The position numbers and the translations under genes are program-made. DNA of 64,000 nucleotides, from contig NZ_JAVIFX010000028.1 of assembly GCF_031157255.1 (NCBI RefSeq), positions 1 to 64,000 on the forward strand. Reading direction: 5' to 3'. The notes beneath the pieces are model-generated. The model ran no database searches. It saw nothing but the letters and a program-made list of their open reading frames with translations, and had not been told where the DNA came from. The stretch is from Bradyrhizobium sp. LHD-71. GTDB lineage: Bacteria; Pseudomonadota; Alphaproteobacteria; Rhizobiales; Xanthobacteraceae. This document shows positions 46,805 to 56,892 of the stretch, piece by piece. How positions within the stretch are numbered: position 1 is the first letter of the stretch; the number at the start of each line of letters is the position of its first letter.

Positions 46805-47577
46805 CAGACCAACTCTGGAATCCGCATCGCAAGGCGTTGATAGACCCAGCAAGCAATCAAGGAAAACGCGACGATGGAGGCAGACACGCACGCAACGTGG
46901 TCCAAGGGGAGGATGCCGCCGGCAAACACGATCCGCCAGCTGTCGATGAGCCAGTACATCGGGTTCAGCTTGAAATAGAACTGATATTCGACCGGCACCA
47001 TGTTCAACGGATAGACCATCGGCGTCGCAAAGAAGAGCGCCGAGAACGCGATGCCGATCAAATACTGAATGTCCCGGACGTAGACGTTGAGCACTGCTCC
47101 AATGACGGCTAGCGGAAACACGAAGAGCAGCTGCAAGGTCAGCATCAGAGGCATCTGCCACAGCAGTGTTAATGGGTAAATGCGCTCACCATTGATCGCC
47201 ATGAAGAAGAAGATGACGGGAATGGCGAACATGAAGTGAAACATTTCCTGCATCACGTTGCTCAGAGGCAGAATTAGTTTGGGCAGCTTGACCCGCCGAA
47301 CCAGCGACAGGTTGTTCGCGAAGCTGCCGGTACCCTGGATTGTCGACTGGCTCAGCCACCCCCAGGGGAACATGCCGGTCAGGATGAAGACGATGTAGTT
47401 CTCCATCTCCACGCGCATGATGAATTTGAAAGCGAGCCAATAGACCAATGCAAAGATGAACGGATTGGCGATCGCCCAGAGATAGCCGAGCACGCTGCGC
47501 TTGTAGCGTACCTTCAGTTCCTTGAGGGTCAGCAGGTAGAGGAGCTCGGCCCACTGGAGGTAGCGCTGGTCTTGCAT
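46804..47577 (-). CDS. Polysaccharide ABC exporter permease (Wzm/KpsM type, ABC-2)
   Basis: 257 residues with six membrane helices. The cytoplasmic N-terminus contains LLYLLTLKELKVRYKRSVLGYLWAIANP, the family hallmark, and the first periplasmic region includes NLSLVRRVKLPKLILPLSNV. With the ATPase gene just downstream it forms a complete exporter for a lipid-linked glycan. The ATGA overlaps on both sides show a three-gene translationally coupled unit. Confidence 0.94.
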   Translation of the reverse strand: MQDQRYLQWAELLYLLTLKELKVRYKRSVLGYLWAIANPFIFALVYWLAFKFIMRVEMENYIVFILTGMFPWGWLSQSTIQGTGSFANNLSLVRRVKLPKLILPLSNVMQEMFHFMFAIPVIFFFMAINGERIYPLTLLWQMPLMLTLQLLFVFPLAVIGAVLNVYVRDIQYLIGIAFSALFFATPMVYPLNMVPVEYQFYFKLNPMYWLIDSWRIVFAGGILPLDHVACVSASIVAFSLIACWVYQRLAMRIPELV

Positions 47578-48758
47578 CAGCTTGCCCGTCCTGCGGATAT
47601 CAGGAGTTTGCGCACATGCTGGGCGAGCATATCGTTACGCGCGGTAACAATCTCGTTGTATCGCTTTAGCTTGGGCTCGACGAAGTTTCGGAGCCGACTT
47701 CGGTCATTGAACATCTCATACAACTCGACGAACGAAGCCGTGCCTTTGAACTCGAAACACACATCTTCAATCGGATTCTGGTGGAAATGATGGGTGAGAA
47801 CCGGCAAATTGTGGTCGACCGACAAGGCACGAAAGAGTCTCGTGGGGCTGGAATAGGGCCAGGTGCGAGTTTGCGGCGGATGCAGCGAATAAGCGGCGCG
47901 GTTAGCTGGCTCGTCGGAGGCAAGGAAAGAGAACGGAAGCGCCTTGCAATAATAGAAGACATTCTGCAGCCCCAGCGTAGTCAGCTGTCGATTGATGCGT
48001 TCAATCCATTTCTGGCGATACCGTGTGACCGTGCCTGTGATTTCCATGAAGAGCTTCTTTTCCCGCATCAACTTGTCAATCACTGTCTCGGGATCCAACT
48101 CCGCATACAGGACGCCAAAATGCTCGAGAGGGCGCCTGCTTTCGCGGTTGGTGCCTTCAAAGACCTTTTCGTGGCTGGTGATTACAGCATCTGCGTGGTG
48201 TAGGGAGGCCATCAAGCCGAGGTAGCGCATGTGAAAGTAGATCGTGCGGTGGTTGCTGCGCAGAAACTCAACCCGCTGGCGCGAGAAGCGCTTGAAGAAT
48301 ATCCGCAGAATTAGCTGCGCGATGGCTGGCAATAGCTGTATGGCCAATAGCGGAGAATAGCACAATAGCCGTAGAACACTTCCAAAACCAATCTTGCCGA
48401 AGTCATCGCGAGCGAGCCGCAGGTAGACGTCGAACAAAGCGATTGTCGCGGCATCGAGAGGACCGCCGAAGTTGTTGAAGGACGTCACGCCCCAGTTGCG
48501 GACGGTGAACTCCGTCAACACAAAGATCATTCGGCTGTGCGGGTATGCTGTCTTGAAGTTTGCGATGCGCCGATTCTCGACGTAGTTCGTGAATTCGTCG
48601 ATGATGACGTTGATCGCCTCGGGATCGAGAGTGGAGGAAACCTTCACGTCGATCCCGCGCTTCCCCATAATCGCAGCGATCAGAGTGATATAGTCCTCAA
48701 TTCCGTCCAACTTGCCGTGGTTGCCGGTATATAGGCTCAGATATTTTGTGTCTGTCAT
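47577..48758 (-). CDS. Unknown protein coupled to the polysaccharide ABC exporter
   Basis: 393 residues, not matched to a family by eye. Features: an N-terminal strand-like LSLYTGNHGKLDGIEDYITLIAAIM, two adjacent hydrophobic segments around residues 125-155 (LRLLCYSPLLAIQLLPAIAQLILRIFF), a C-terminal region with HPPQTRTWPYSSPTRLFRALS. The last motif resembles the donor-side region of GT-B glycosyltransferases where a conserved Pro-Ser/Thr stretch and an Arg bind a nucleotide sugar. A glycosyltransferase or an export accessory is possible. The ATGA overlap with the permease gene makes involvement in the same pathway near certain. The gene is AT-richer than its flanks. Confidence 0.72.
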   Translation of the reverse strand: MTDTKYLSLYTGNHGKLDGIEDYITLIAAIMGKRGIDVKVSSTLDPEAINVIIDEFTNYVENRRIANFKTAYPHSRMIFVLTEFTVRNWGVTSFNNFGGPLDAATIALFDVYLRLARDDFGKIGFGSVLRLLCYSPLLAIQLLPAIAQLILRIFFKRFSRQRVEFLRSNHRTIYFHMRYLGLMASLHHADAVITSHEKVFEGTNRESRRPLEHFGVLYAELDPETVIDKLMREKKLFMEITGTVTRYRQKWIERINRQLTTLGLQNVFYYCKALPFSFLASDEPANRAAYSLHPPQTRTWPYSSPTRLFRALSVDHNLPVLTHHFHQNPIEDVCFEFKGTASFVELYEMFNDRSRLRNFVEPKLKRYNEIVTARNDMLAQHVRKLLISAGRAS

Positions 48759-49125
48759 ACCTAACTATCTGTCCTTGGTTGACCGGGGCCGCAGAAAGAC
48801 TGCATGAGCGGGCTGCTGTGTTGATATTCAGGTGTCGAGATAGTTCGCCGCATGCGATCCTGACGATAGGGGATCAGTGCTGGAGGCGGATGCCGGCGCT
48901 CCAAGAACTTGGTGGCCGGAAGTCTGCGGGGCTAACTTTCAGTGCCATGGAAAATCGGCTAATGGGCTCGGTGCGGCGCATGGACGGTGGTCCCGTTCGT
49001 CTTGTGGCTGTAATTGACGGTCATTTCAAGTAAGTCTACGCGCCGATAACGGGACAACTCTTGCCCCTAAGCTGGCGCGGTTCCTCCTTCCAGAGCTCGG
49101 CCAATGCGGCTGCGACGTGGTATCG
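48759..49125. other. Intergenic region between divergent genes
   Basis: 367 bases with no supported gene or RNA. It separates the exporter operon (left, minus) from the ligase-like gene (right, plus) and should contain both promoters. Short open frames in it do not look coding. Confidence 0.5.
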
Positions 49126-50439
49126 ATGGGTTCGATCTTGAGCGTTTTGACCGCACGACAGCGCTTTGAGGCCTTTCGGACATCTCGGTACTGGTTCGTT
49201 GCTGCGGATGTATTGGCCGCTTTGCTGTCGGCCACACTGCCTTGGTCGACGTCGGGCTTCTTGATTCTTCTGATCCCGCTGTTGGCGATCGTCTTGGGCA
49301 GCGCGGACGTCCCGCTTTTCACGCGCTCGTTCCGCCGGCCGGCCTCGCTCTTTCCTCTCGCGTTCCTGGCGTTGGCGGTCGTCGGCATCTCCTGGTCGGA
49401 GGCAGGGATGTCCGACGGGGTCCGCGGCCTCAGCCCGATGGTCAAGCTGCTGTTGTTTCCATTCCTCTTTTATTATTTCCAGAAATCGGAGCGGGCCCAT
49501 TGGATCCTGGTCGCGTTCCTGGTGTCCTGCACCGTCCTCCTCCTGTATTCCTGGCTGGTCGTATTCCAGCCGACCCTGGCACTGAAGACCGGCCGATGTT
49601 GCGGCGAGGACTATGGCGTCCCGGTTCGAAACTACATCGATCAGAGCCAGGAATTTGCCGTTTGCCTGGTGGCATTGATCCTGGCGGCGCTGTACTCGGC
49701 TGAGCGCAAGGCCTGGAAATACGCGATGCTTGCATCCGCGCTCGGGGTGGGTTTTGCCGCTAATCTGCTATTCGTCGTGACATCGAGAACGGCGCTCGTT
49801 TGCATTCCCTTTATGCTTTTGGTGGTCGCCTGGCGACATGCTGGGAGCAAAGGCGCCTTAGCAATGACCATCGTCGGGGCGCTGGTACTCGCGATTTCAT
49901 GGTTCTCGTCGCCTCATTTGCGCGCCCGCATTCTCTCCGTCGGCACTCAATTTGAAGAATACCGTAGCGCCGACATCCCGTCTTCTGTCGGAAAGCGATT
50001 GGAGTTCTGGCGAAAATCCATTGGCTTCTTCATCGAGAAGCCTTGGATCGGCCACGGCACGGGATCGGTCCGGGATTTGTTCGAGATTGCGGCAGTTGGC
50101 CATACTGGGGCTTCGGCTGAGATCATTGCCAATCCACACAATCAGACGCTGAGCGCGGCAGTCCAATGGGGGCTATTGGGCGTGCTGGTCCTCTACGGAA
50201 TGTGGGGGGCTCATCTGCGGATGTTCGTCGGGTCGGGATACATCTCGGATTTGGGTCTGGTCGTCATCACACAAAACATCATCGGGTCAGTCTTCAACTC
50301 CCACCTGTCCGACTTCACCGAGGGGTGGATGTACGTGTTAGGGGTGGCAGCCTTGGCCGGCATCATCGCCAAGCGTGACAAAATGGAGCCGCACCGAGCC
50401 GATGTGGCCGCAACTGCCGGAAGCAAGTCGCTGAATTGA
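49126..50439 (+). CDS. O-antigen ligase-like membrane protein (Wzy_C/WaaL family)
   Basis: 437 residues with about eleven membrane helices. The Wzy_C signature lies in the large periplasmic loop: RLEFWRKSIGFFIEKPWIGHGTGS, then IANPHNQTLSAAVQWGLLG, where the His is the functional residue of WaaL. With an ABC-dependent exporter next to it, ligation of the finished glycan to lipid A-core is more likely than polymerisation. The ATG at 49126 was used; GTG three codons earlier is possible. It is divergent from the exporter operon. Confidence 0.87.
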   Translation: MGSILSVLTARQRFEAFRTSRYWFVAADVLAALLSATLPWSTSGFLILLIPLLAIVLGSADVPLFTRSFRRPASLFPLAFLALAVVGISWSEAGMSDGVRGLSPMVKLLLFPFLFYYFQKSERAHWILVAFLVSCTVLLLYSWLVVFQPTLALKTGRCCGEDYGVPVRNYIDQSQEFAVCLVALILAALYSAERKAWKYAMLASALGVGFAANLLFVVTSRTALVCIPFMLLVVAWRHAGSKGALAMTIVGALVLAISWFSSPHLRARILSVGTQFEEYRSADIPSSVGKRLEFWRKSIGFFIEKPWIGHGTGSVRDLFEIAAVGHTGASAEIIANPHNQTLSAAVQWGLLGVLVLYGMWGAHLRMFVGSGYISDLGLVVITQNIIGSVFNSHLSDFTEGWMYVLGVAALAGIIAKRDKMEPHRADVAATAGSKSLN

Positions 50440-50738
50440 GTCGCTGTGGCCGTGCTTTCAGAGAGTCTGCCGACGGCACCGTCGTGTTGGTGCAGTTCGT
50501 CCGTCCGACGGGTGAGGCCGGCCGCGATGTTCATGCGCGCGTTGCGTGGAGTTCCTTGCTTCTGCAGCTGAATGGATGTGCATGTCCTGATGGCATATGA
50601 GCCGATCGTGCGGGATCACGTTGAAGCGATGACCGACAGGCCGGCAGAGCACGATTCACGATTGCTTCCAGAGCATCGTTATGTGTACTTTGTGCGCGCA
50701 AAGTGGACAAAGGCCACGCAAATTAGGGTTTTTGAGAT
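50440..50738. other. Intergenic region, no gene recognised
   Basis: 299 bases between two plus-strand genes. Short open frames run through it but have no ribosome site and no conserved look. No terminator or RNA was recognised. Confidence 0.45.
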
Positions 50739-52313
50739 ATGCGCCCTTTGGTCGTGGGAGCGCCGCGAAGCGGTTTCGCGCTGCTGAGCAGCGTCATTTC
50801 GCAGCTGCTGCCGATGGACCCGTTGCGCTACGGCATCAAGCAGCGACTGGTCAACACGGCGGTCCGGCAGGCGCAGCACTATATCTCCACGGCCATTGAG
50901 GCCGCGTTCGCAGCGGCGGGCGTCGGCGATAGGTTGATCTACAACGGAAACTTCAAGACCGTCGCCGGTGGGCCGAAATGGTTGAAGGCGGATGATCCTT
51001 CCCGCGCGTGCTTCCGCAAATATCTTGGCGTCAAAGGCATGGGCGACTTCATCCTGGTAATTGCCCATCCGGCGGAGGTGTTGGAGACCGATGCGATCGT
51101 TCATTCTCACAGTCATCCGCGACTGTGGACTGAACTTGCGCAGTACCACGACTTTCGCAAATTCGCGTCCGTGCGCAATCCTATCGGCATCATCAACTCG
51201 TCCCTGTTCTCTCTCAATGCGTTGGCCAGCGAGTATATTCAGCGTTACGTCGATCCGCGCGATGACAACGATGAGATGCGGCAGAACCTGGCACTTTTCA
51301 AATTCACAAATCTCGACTTCTTCGCCGGTATCGTCCGTCACTATAAAGGCTACTTTGACGAGTTCTTGCCGGTCGCGGATCGTTTTCATGTGACGCGATG
51401 GGAAGATCTGATCGATCGCTCGGCAGAAACCATCCAGCGCGTGGCGCGGCAGGCAGGCCTTGTCATCGAGGCCGATCATGCCGGCCAGATTTGGCAGCGA
51501 CTGGATCACATCAATCTCACCGGTCACCACGAGCACAACTACCGGCGCGGCAAGGGCTTGGTCGGCGATTGGAAGAATTGGATGACCAATGCGCATCTCG
51601 AGATCATCCGGGAGCATGGCCTCGAGGATGCCATGCAAGTATTCGGCTATGGCCGCATCGAGCCGCTCGATGAGGCACGGTACACGCCTTTCCAACGGCG
51701 CGTTGCGGAGCTGGTCTCCCGCGGAAAGGTGTTCGAGGACCACGCCGATCTCGATCTGTTCGGCTTTGCATTCAACAAGTCGAACATCGATGCCAGCGCG
51801 TTTGCCTTTCGACGATACGGATGGCGCGTCCATTCGACCGTCGAGCGTTCGGGCTTTTCGGACGAGGGCATCGTCATGGCAGTCTGGGAGGCGGCTGAAA
51901 CGGCGGCCGGGGAACTAAATGCCGTACTGGATCACTTGCTGGCGGGTGACTATTCATCGGAGGCTCGCGCCACTGCCAGCGTCGAGGCGGCCATAGCCGC
52001 CTCCGCAGCTATGGCAAAGAGGATGCCGCGAGCCACGGCCGCGATGGTGAATGAACTGCAGGTCATGGTTCGACAGGCTTTCGCGGACGGTTCGGCTGAG
52101 GTGCTCGAGGTCGACCGCAGCGTGCCGCCACTGCTCATCCGCAGCTGGAACGAGTACAACATCGTTTCGCACCGCGGCCAGTTCAGCGCCATTCCGCAGG
52201 CCGTTGGTCCGATAGACCTGACGGACCGGGATCCGCACAGCATCCCCGGTTCAATCGTCCGGGATTCCTACGAATCCCTGCGCATCGCGTTGAGCGATGG
52301 CGTTGCAAACTGA
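50739..52313 (+). CDS. Sulfotransferase-like protein with C-terminal extension
   Basis: 524 residues. The PAPS 5'-phosphosulfate loop is at the N-terminus, VVGAPRSGFALLSS (7-12 are GAPRSG). The 3'-phosphate motif is FASVRNPIGIINSSL with Arg146 and Ser154, and RRGKGLVGDWKNWMT (269-283) corresponds to the sulfotransferase signature RKGxxGDWKxxFT. Residues beyond about 330 form an extra region of roughly 190 residues of unknown role. The enzyme would transfer sulfate from PAPS to a glycan or lipid in the cytoplasm. PAPS-making genes lie 1.7 kb away. The second sulfotransferase-like gene follows after 20 bases. Confidence 0.88.
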   Translation: MRPLVVGAPRSGFALLSSVISQLLPMDPLRYGIKQRLVNTAVRQAQHYISTAIEAAFAAAGVGDRLIYNGNFKTVAGGPKWLKADDPSRACFRKYLGVKGMGDFILVIAHPAEVLETDAIVHSHSHPRLWTELAQYHDFRKFASVRNPIGIINSSLFSLNALASEYIQRYVDPRDDNDEMRQNLALFKFTNLDFFAGIVRHYKGYFDEFLPVADRFHVTRWEDLIDRSAETIQRVARQAGLVIEADHAGQIWQRLDHINLTGHHEHNYRRGKGLVGDWKNWMTNAHLEIIREHGLEDAMQVFGYGRIEPLDEARYTPFQRRVAELVSRGKVFEDHADLDLFGFAFNKSNIDASAFAFRRYGWRVHSTVERSGFSDEGIVMAVWEAAETAAGELNAVLDHLLAGDYSSEARATASVEAAIAASAAMAKRMPRATAAMVNELQVMVRQAFADGSAEVLEVDRSVPPLLIRSWNEYNIVSHRGQFSAIPQAVGPIDLTDRDPHSIPGSIVRDSYESLRIALSDGVAN

Positions 52314-52333
52314 ATATGGAATAATCCGACACG

Positions 52334-54061
52334 ATGCCTGAAAACGACCGCGCGCCGCAGAGAGGGCGCTCTCTCCAATTCGTTTCCGAGCCGGACCATG
52401 CGAACTCTTGGATAGGAGTCGCCCGCGGCCTGTTGGATGGCGGCTATCGAACTGTCACCGCGTACCTTCTAGACGATGCGGCCGCTGAGATTGCGTCAGC
52501 CCTTTCTTCGGAGTTCGGCGAAGCTTTCCGAGTATCGGAACGGAGGGGCCAGACGCCGACTTCGGCCGAGCCCGAAGCGTTCGATCCCTTCGACGCAATT
52601 CTCCTCATCGGTGGTGATGCAGAGACGGTCAGCGCCGCGCTGCTCGGCTATGTCGACCGCCGCGCGCCAGCTCTGGTTGCTCCGGTCACAGAACGTTACT
52701 ATTCGAAGCTGCCGCTCTATTTGATATCGATCCCCAAGGCCGGCACACATCTCCTCTTTCGCTTGGCAGAAGCGCTTGGCTATGCGGCGGGGGGCGTCGC
52801 GCCGGACCGGCCGAAGGGCGGTCATTGGTACTATCTGCTTCACAGCAATGCGCATACCATGACGCGGGAGTTCTTCCGGGACGAGCTGCAGCGCGCGCCG
52901 TTCGGCAATCGGGCTCACCCCTTCATGCGGTCGCCTGCGCTCTTCAACTACCGCAATCCGTTCGACATATTGGTCTCCGAAGCGAATTATTGGCACATCG
53001 ACGGCAACAGTCCTTTGTCGGTGCTGCTGGGACATCTCTCCTTCGAGGAACGCATTGCGCGGCTGATGGAGGATCGATGGCTGCTGGGCTCGGTCCGCGA
53101 TCGGGTCGGCGAGTTTGCAGCCTGGCTGGACTGCGGAAACGTCGTCCCGATTTCGTTTGAAGAGATCGTTGGTGATGCCGGCGGCGGTTCGGACGAGGCA
53201 TTCGAGGCGCTGGTGTGGTCGCTGCAGCTCAAATTGCACGCGCCTGGGATCACCCGGGATATCTGCGCCGCGGCATCCGGTCGTTCGAGCCCCACGTTCA
53301 GGGAGGGCCGCATCAACGGATGGCGGCAGGCCTTGTCGGCGGACGTCGTCCGTCAGCTCGAGGCACTCCCTCAGGACTTCATGGTGAAGTTCGGTTACGA
53401 CGGCTCGTCGGTCCTGCCGCGTCACGTCGCGGCGTTTCGTCATCGGCCCCTGCGATTGATGTCGACCACGCACTTCTCCGTTCCGTTCCTGGTCGAGACG
53501 GATTTCCTCGACCACAACATTGTCTCATTCAACCAACGCTACTATGGAATTCCGTTCTCGGCTGGCAGCGCCGATCTCCGTCAGCTCTCCGCGGAGGAGC
53601 TCGCACGATTTGCGAACTCCGAAAGCTTGGCGTCGGTGCGTGCTCAAATCGTCGCGCGGGAGGTCGAACGACAGGTCGCGCCGATGGTCGGAGAGCTCGT
53701 CAAGTCCGAGCTGGAGAAGCTCCGCCGTCGCGGGCCGGATGATACCGGAGGGGAGCGTGCTTTCTCGAACGGTGGGATTTCAGCCGATGCGACTGAAGGC
53801 CGAACCGCCCCCGTTGTCTCACCTTCCGGCGGTGACGACAGAGTAGGCGAGATCCGACCGCTCGGAAGCTTTTTGAGGCACAACCTTTTCGAGCGTCGCG
53901 ACGGCGTCATCGCCGTGCCGATGAGGATCGGTCCCGTCGATCCCAATCTCTACGATTTGAGATATGCCCCCGGCGTGATCGCCGAGCGCAGCTTGATGTC
54001 AGTCTACGCAAGCGTTCTGCGCGCCAGTTTTCGTTGGGTCTGCAGGCGAGCAAGACTGTGA
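52334..54061 (+). CDS. Second sulfotransferase-like protein with extra N- and C-terminal regions
   Basis: 575 residues. Residues 1-120 form an alpha/beta segment with no recognised motif. A sulfotransferase-like core follows: LYLISIPKAGTHLLFRL (PKAGTH at 134-139) is the PAPS loop, and FNYRNPFDILVSEANY is the 3'-phosphate motif (RNP and Ser). FREGRINGWRQAL is a degenerate form of the RKGxxGDWK motif. Residues beyond about 370 (HFSVPFLVETDFLDHNIVSFNQRYYGIP) resemble the tail of the first protein (RSWNEYNIVSHRGQFSAIPQAVGPIDL), which suggests a shared C-terminal domain. Co-transcription with the first gene is likely. Confidence 0.8.
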   Translation: MPENDRAPQRGRSLQFVSEPDHANSWIGVARGLLDGGYRTVTAYLLDDAAAEIASALSSEFGEAFRVSERRGQTPTSAEPEAFDPFDAILLIGGDAETVSAALLGYVDRRAPALVAPVTERYYSKLPLYLISIPKAGTHLLFRLAEALGYAAGGVAPDRPKGGHWYYLLHSNAHTMTREFFRDELQRAPFGNRAHPFMRSPALFNYRNPFDILVSEANYWHIDGNSPLSVLLGHLSFEERIARLMEDRWLLGSVRDRVGEFAAWLDCGNVVPISFEEIVGDAGGGSDEAFEALVWSLQLKLHAPGITRDICAAASGRSSPTFREGRINGWRQALSADVVRQLEALPQDFMVKFGYDGSSVLPRHVAAFRHRPLRLMSTTHFSVPFLVETDFLDHNIVSFNQRYYGIPFSAGSADLRQLSAEELARFANSESLASVRAQIVAREVERQVAPMVGELVKSELEKLRRRGPDDTGGERAFSNGGISADATEGRTAPVVSPSGGDDRVGEIRPLGSFLRHNLFERRDGVIAVPMRIGPVDPNLYDLRYAPGVIAERSLMSVYASVLRASFRWVCRRARL

Positions 54062-54079
54062 TGCGAGGGCTCGAGCCTT

Positions 54080-55954
54080 CTATCGTATCAGTCCAAGTTC
54101 GGTCAGCTTAGCAATCAGATGATGGGCCAGTTGCTCGGGCTGCTGGCCGACCGTGCGCAAATGAATCTCGGGAGTTTCGGGCGCTTCATAAGGCGCATCG
54201 AAGCCGGTGAAATTCTTGATCGCGCCGGCTTTCGCTTTTGCGTAGAGCCCCTTGGGATCGCGCCTTGCGCATTCCTCGATCGGCGTGTCGACGAAGACCT
54301 CGATGAACTCCCCATCAGCGACCAGTCGCCGTACCATTTCGCGCTCCGCCCGGTATGGCGAAATGAAAGAGCACAAGACGATCAATCCCGCATCCACCAG
54401 CAGCTTTGCCACTTCGCCGGCGCGCCGGATGTTTTCGACCCGGTCGGCCTCGGTGAAGCCGAGGTCACGGTTCAGCCCGTGCCTCACATTGTCGCCATCG
54501 AGCATCATCGTATGATGACCGGCGGCGTGAAGCTGCCGCTCGACGATGTTGGCGATGGTCGATTTACCTGCCCCTGACAGGCCGGTGAACCAGATGATGG
54601 CCGGCTTCTGTTGCTTGTGTGCGGCACGCTCGGCCTTTCCAACCAGCGTCGCCTGCCAGGGGATGTTGGTGCCGCGTCGCAGGCCGAAGGCGATCATGCC
54701 GGCGCCGAGCGTATCGTTGGTCAGCCGATCGATGATGATGAACGAGCCGGTCTTGCGGTTCTCTTCGTATGGATCGAACGCGACCGGCGTGCCGGTCGAC
54801 AGGTTGCAGAAGCCGATGTCGTTCAGACCCAGTGTAGGGGCCGCGAGATGCTCGCGCGTATTGACGTCGATCTTGTATTTGATCCCGGTGACGGAGATCG
54901 GCGTGGTCTTGGTCCCGATACGGGCCAGATACGAACGGCCCGGGATGAGCGGTTGATCGCTCATCCAGATGATATGAGCAGCAAATTGATCCGAGACTTC
55001 GGGACGCGACGCCGAACTGACCAGGAGATCGCCGCGCGCGATGTCGATCTCATGCGCCAGGACCAGCGTGATGGCCTCGCCTGCGGTTGCCGACGATTGC
55101 GAGCCTTCATAAGTGAGGAGCTCCTTCACGCTTGAAGCATGGCCGGAGCCGGCCGCGATGATGGGGTCTCCGGGATGAATCGTGCCGGAGGCGACCGTTC
55201 CGGCAAAACCTCTGAAATCGGGTCCCGGACGATTGACCCATTGCACCGGAAACCGGAACGGCTTGTCGGCAGTTCCATGCGCGATGTCGACGGTTTCGAG
55301 GTATTCCAGCAGGGTCGGGCCACCATACCAGGGCGTCTTGCGCGACGGGCTCGTGACGTTGTCGCCGTCGCGGGCGGAGATCGGAATCGCTTCGATCGAC
55401 GAGAAGCCCAGCTTCGATGCGAAGACGCGATAGTCCGAGACGATCCGCTCGAAAACGCTCGCCTGATACGCGACCAGGTCGATCTTGTTCACGGCGAGGA
55501 CGACGTGGCGCAGACCCAGGAGTGAGCAAATCAGCGAGTGCCGACGTGTCTGGATCAGAACGCCTTTCCGGGCATCGATGAGCAGGATGGCAAGGTCGGA
55601 GTTTGATGCTCCGGTCGCCATGTTCCTCGTATACTGCTCGTGCCCGGGCGTATCCGCGACGATGAAGGATCGTTTCGACGTTCCGAAGAAGCGATATGCG
55701 ACGTCGATCGTGATTCCCTGTTCACGCTCGGCTTCGAGGCCGTCGACGAGAAGGGCCAGATCGATGTCGTCGCCCGTCGTGCCATAGCGTGCCGAATCCT
55801 TAGCAAGCGCAGACAATTGATCCTGGAAGATCTGCTTGGAATCGTGAAGAAGACGCCCGATCAGCGTGGACTTGCCGTCGTCGACTGATCCGCACGTCAG
55901 GAGTTTGAGAAGGTCCTTGCTCGCGCGCTCTCCGGCAACGTCGACGCCGTCCAT
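54080..55954 (-). CDS. cysNC: Bifunctional sulfate adenylyltransferase large subunit/APS kinase (CysN-CysC, NodQ type)
   Basis: 624 residues. The N-terminal GTPase part has [30 protein letters not shown] and NKID; the C-terminal 200 residues are APS kinase with [30 protein letters not shown] and [10 protein letters not shown]. With CysD it makes APS, then PAPS, the sulfate donor for sulfotransferases. The same fusion is called NodQ in Sinorhizobium, where it serves Nod-factor sulfation, but no nod genes are in the window. ATG at 55954 overlaps the cysD stop (ATGA). It is convergent with the two sulfotransferase-like genes, 19 bases apart. Confidence 0.96.
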   Translation of the reverse strand: MDGVDVAGERASKDLLKLLTCGSVDDGKSTLIGRLLHDSKQIFQDQLSALAKDSARYGTTGDDIDLALLVDGLEAEREQGITIDVAYRFFGTSKRSFIVADTPGHEQYTRNMATGASNSDLAILLIDARKGVLIQTRRHSLICSLLGLRHVVLAVNKIDLVAYQASVFERIVSDYRVFASKLGFSSIEAIPISARDGDNVTSPSRKTPWYGGPTLLEYLETVDIAHGTADKPFRFPVQWVNRPGPDFRGFAGTVASGTIHPGDPIIAAGSGHASSVKELLTYEGSQSSATAGEAITLVLAHEIDIARGDLLVSSASRPEVSDQFAAHIIWMSDQPLIPGRSYLARIGTKTTPISVTGIKYKIDVNTREHLAAPTLGLNDIGFCNLSTGTPVAFDPYEENRKTGSFIIIDRLTNDTLGAGMIAFGLRRGTNIPWQATLVGKAERAAHKQQKPAIIWFTGLSGAGKSTIANIVERQLHAAGHHTMMLDGDNVRHGLNRDLGFTEADRVENIRRAGEVAKLLVDAGLIVLCSFISPYRAEREMVRRLVADGEFIEVFVDTPIEECARRDPKGLYAKAKAGAIKNFTGFDAPYEAPETPEIHLRTVGQQPEQLAHHLIAKLTELGLIR

Positions 55955-56892
55955 CAAAAGTAACCCTCTCGCTTCTTCTTTTCCATCGAGGCGGTCTCGT
56001 CGCTGTCGATGAGGCGGCCCTGACGTTCCGACAGACGCGTCGATCGCATCTCGGACAGAACATCTTCAAGGGTCGTGGCGTCGGATTCGATGGCCCCCGT
56101 CAACGGATAGCATCCGAGGGTTCGAAATCGCACACGCCGCATCTCCGGCTGCTCGCCGGGCGCGAGCGGCAGACGATCGTCGTCCACCATGATCCAGGCA
56201 TCGTCGCGCCGCACCACGGGGCGTTCTTTGGCGAAGTAGAGCGGCACCACGGGAATTCTTTCCAGCATGATGTAGTGCCAGATGTCCAGTTCGGTCCAAT
56301 TAGACAGTGGAAACACGCGGATGGTTTCGCCCGGCCGAATCCGCATGTTGAACAGGTTCCACAATTCGGGACGCTGATTGCGTGGATTCCACACATGCCC
56401 CTGCGAGCGGAAGGAGAAGATGCGTTCCTTGGCTCGGCTCTTCTCCTCGTCTCTCCGCGCTCCGCCAAATGCCGCGTCGAAGCCATGGAGGTCCAGCGCC
56501 TGCTTGAGCGCTTCCGTCTTCATGATCTGGGTATGCGCGGAAGATCCGGAGGCGATGGGGCTGATGCCACGCGCCAATCCGTCCTGGTTGGCATAGATGA
56601 TCATATCGAGCCCGAGCCGACGCGCCGTTTCATCACGGAACGCGATCATCTCCCGAAACTTCCATGTCGTGTCGACATGAAGAAGAGGAAAAGGCGGCCT
56701 CGCCGGATGGAATGCCTTGATGGCAAGGTGCAGCATCACGCTGGAGTCTTTGCCGATCGAATACAGCATCACGGGTGACCTGAACTCGGCAATCACCTCG
56801 CGCATGATCTCGATGGATTCCGCTTCCAGGCTCCTAAGATGCTTTGGCAGCGCGCGTCGCGGAATCTCATCCTGTGATATTGAAGTATCCAT
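55954..56892 (-). CDS. cysD: Sulfate adenylyltransferase small subunit
   Basis: 312 residues, the ATP-sulfurylase catalytic subunit. The PP-loop is [20 protein letters not shown] at about residue 42, and [32 protein letters not shown] and the [25 protein letters not shown] stretches are near-invariant in CysD. The ATG at 56892 was selected; a longer reading in the same frame crosses the tRNA gene upstream and is not real. It is coupled to cysNC. The general assimilatory cys operon may be elsewhere; the placement here suggests a dedicated PAPS supply for the two sulfotransferases. Confidence 0.96.
   Translation of the reverse strand: MDTSISQDEIPRRALPKHLRSLEAESIEIMREVIAEFRSPVMLYSIGKDSSVMLHLAIKAFHPARPPFPLLHVDTTWKFREMIAFRDETARRLGLDMIIYANQDGLARGISPIASGSSAHTQIMKTEALKQALDLHGFDAAFGGARRDEEKSRAKERIFSFRSQGHVWNPRNQRPELWNLFNMRIRPGETIRVFPLSNWTELDIWHYIMLERIPVVPLYFAKERPVVRRDDAWIMVDDDRLPLAPGEQPEMRRVRFRTLGCYPLTGAIESDATTLEDVLSEMRSTRLSERQGRLIDSDETASMEKKKREGYF

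Noticed and set aside
50572..50787. 71-residue open frame upstream of the first sulfotransferase-like gene
   Set aside because: It overlaps the start of that gene in another frame and has no ribosome site or conserved character.
54080..56892. Naming the sulfate-activation genes nodP and nodQ
   Set aside because: The proteins are of the same type, but there are no nod genes or nod-box in the window, and the neighbours are polysaccharide genes. The cys names are safer.
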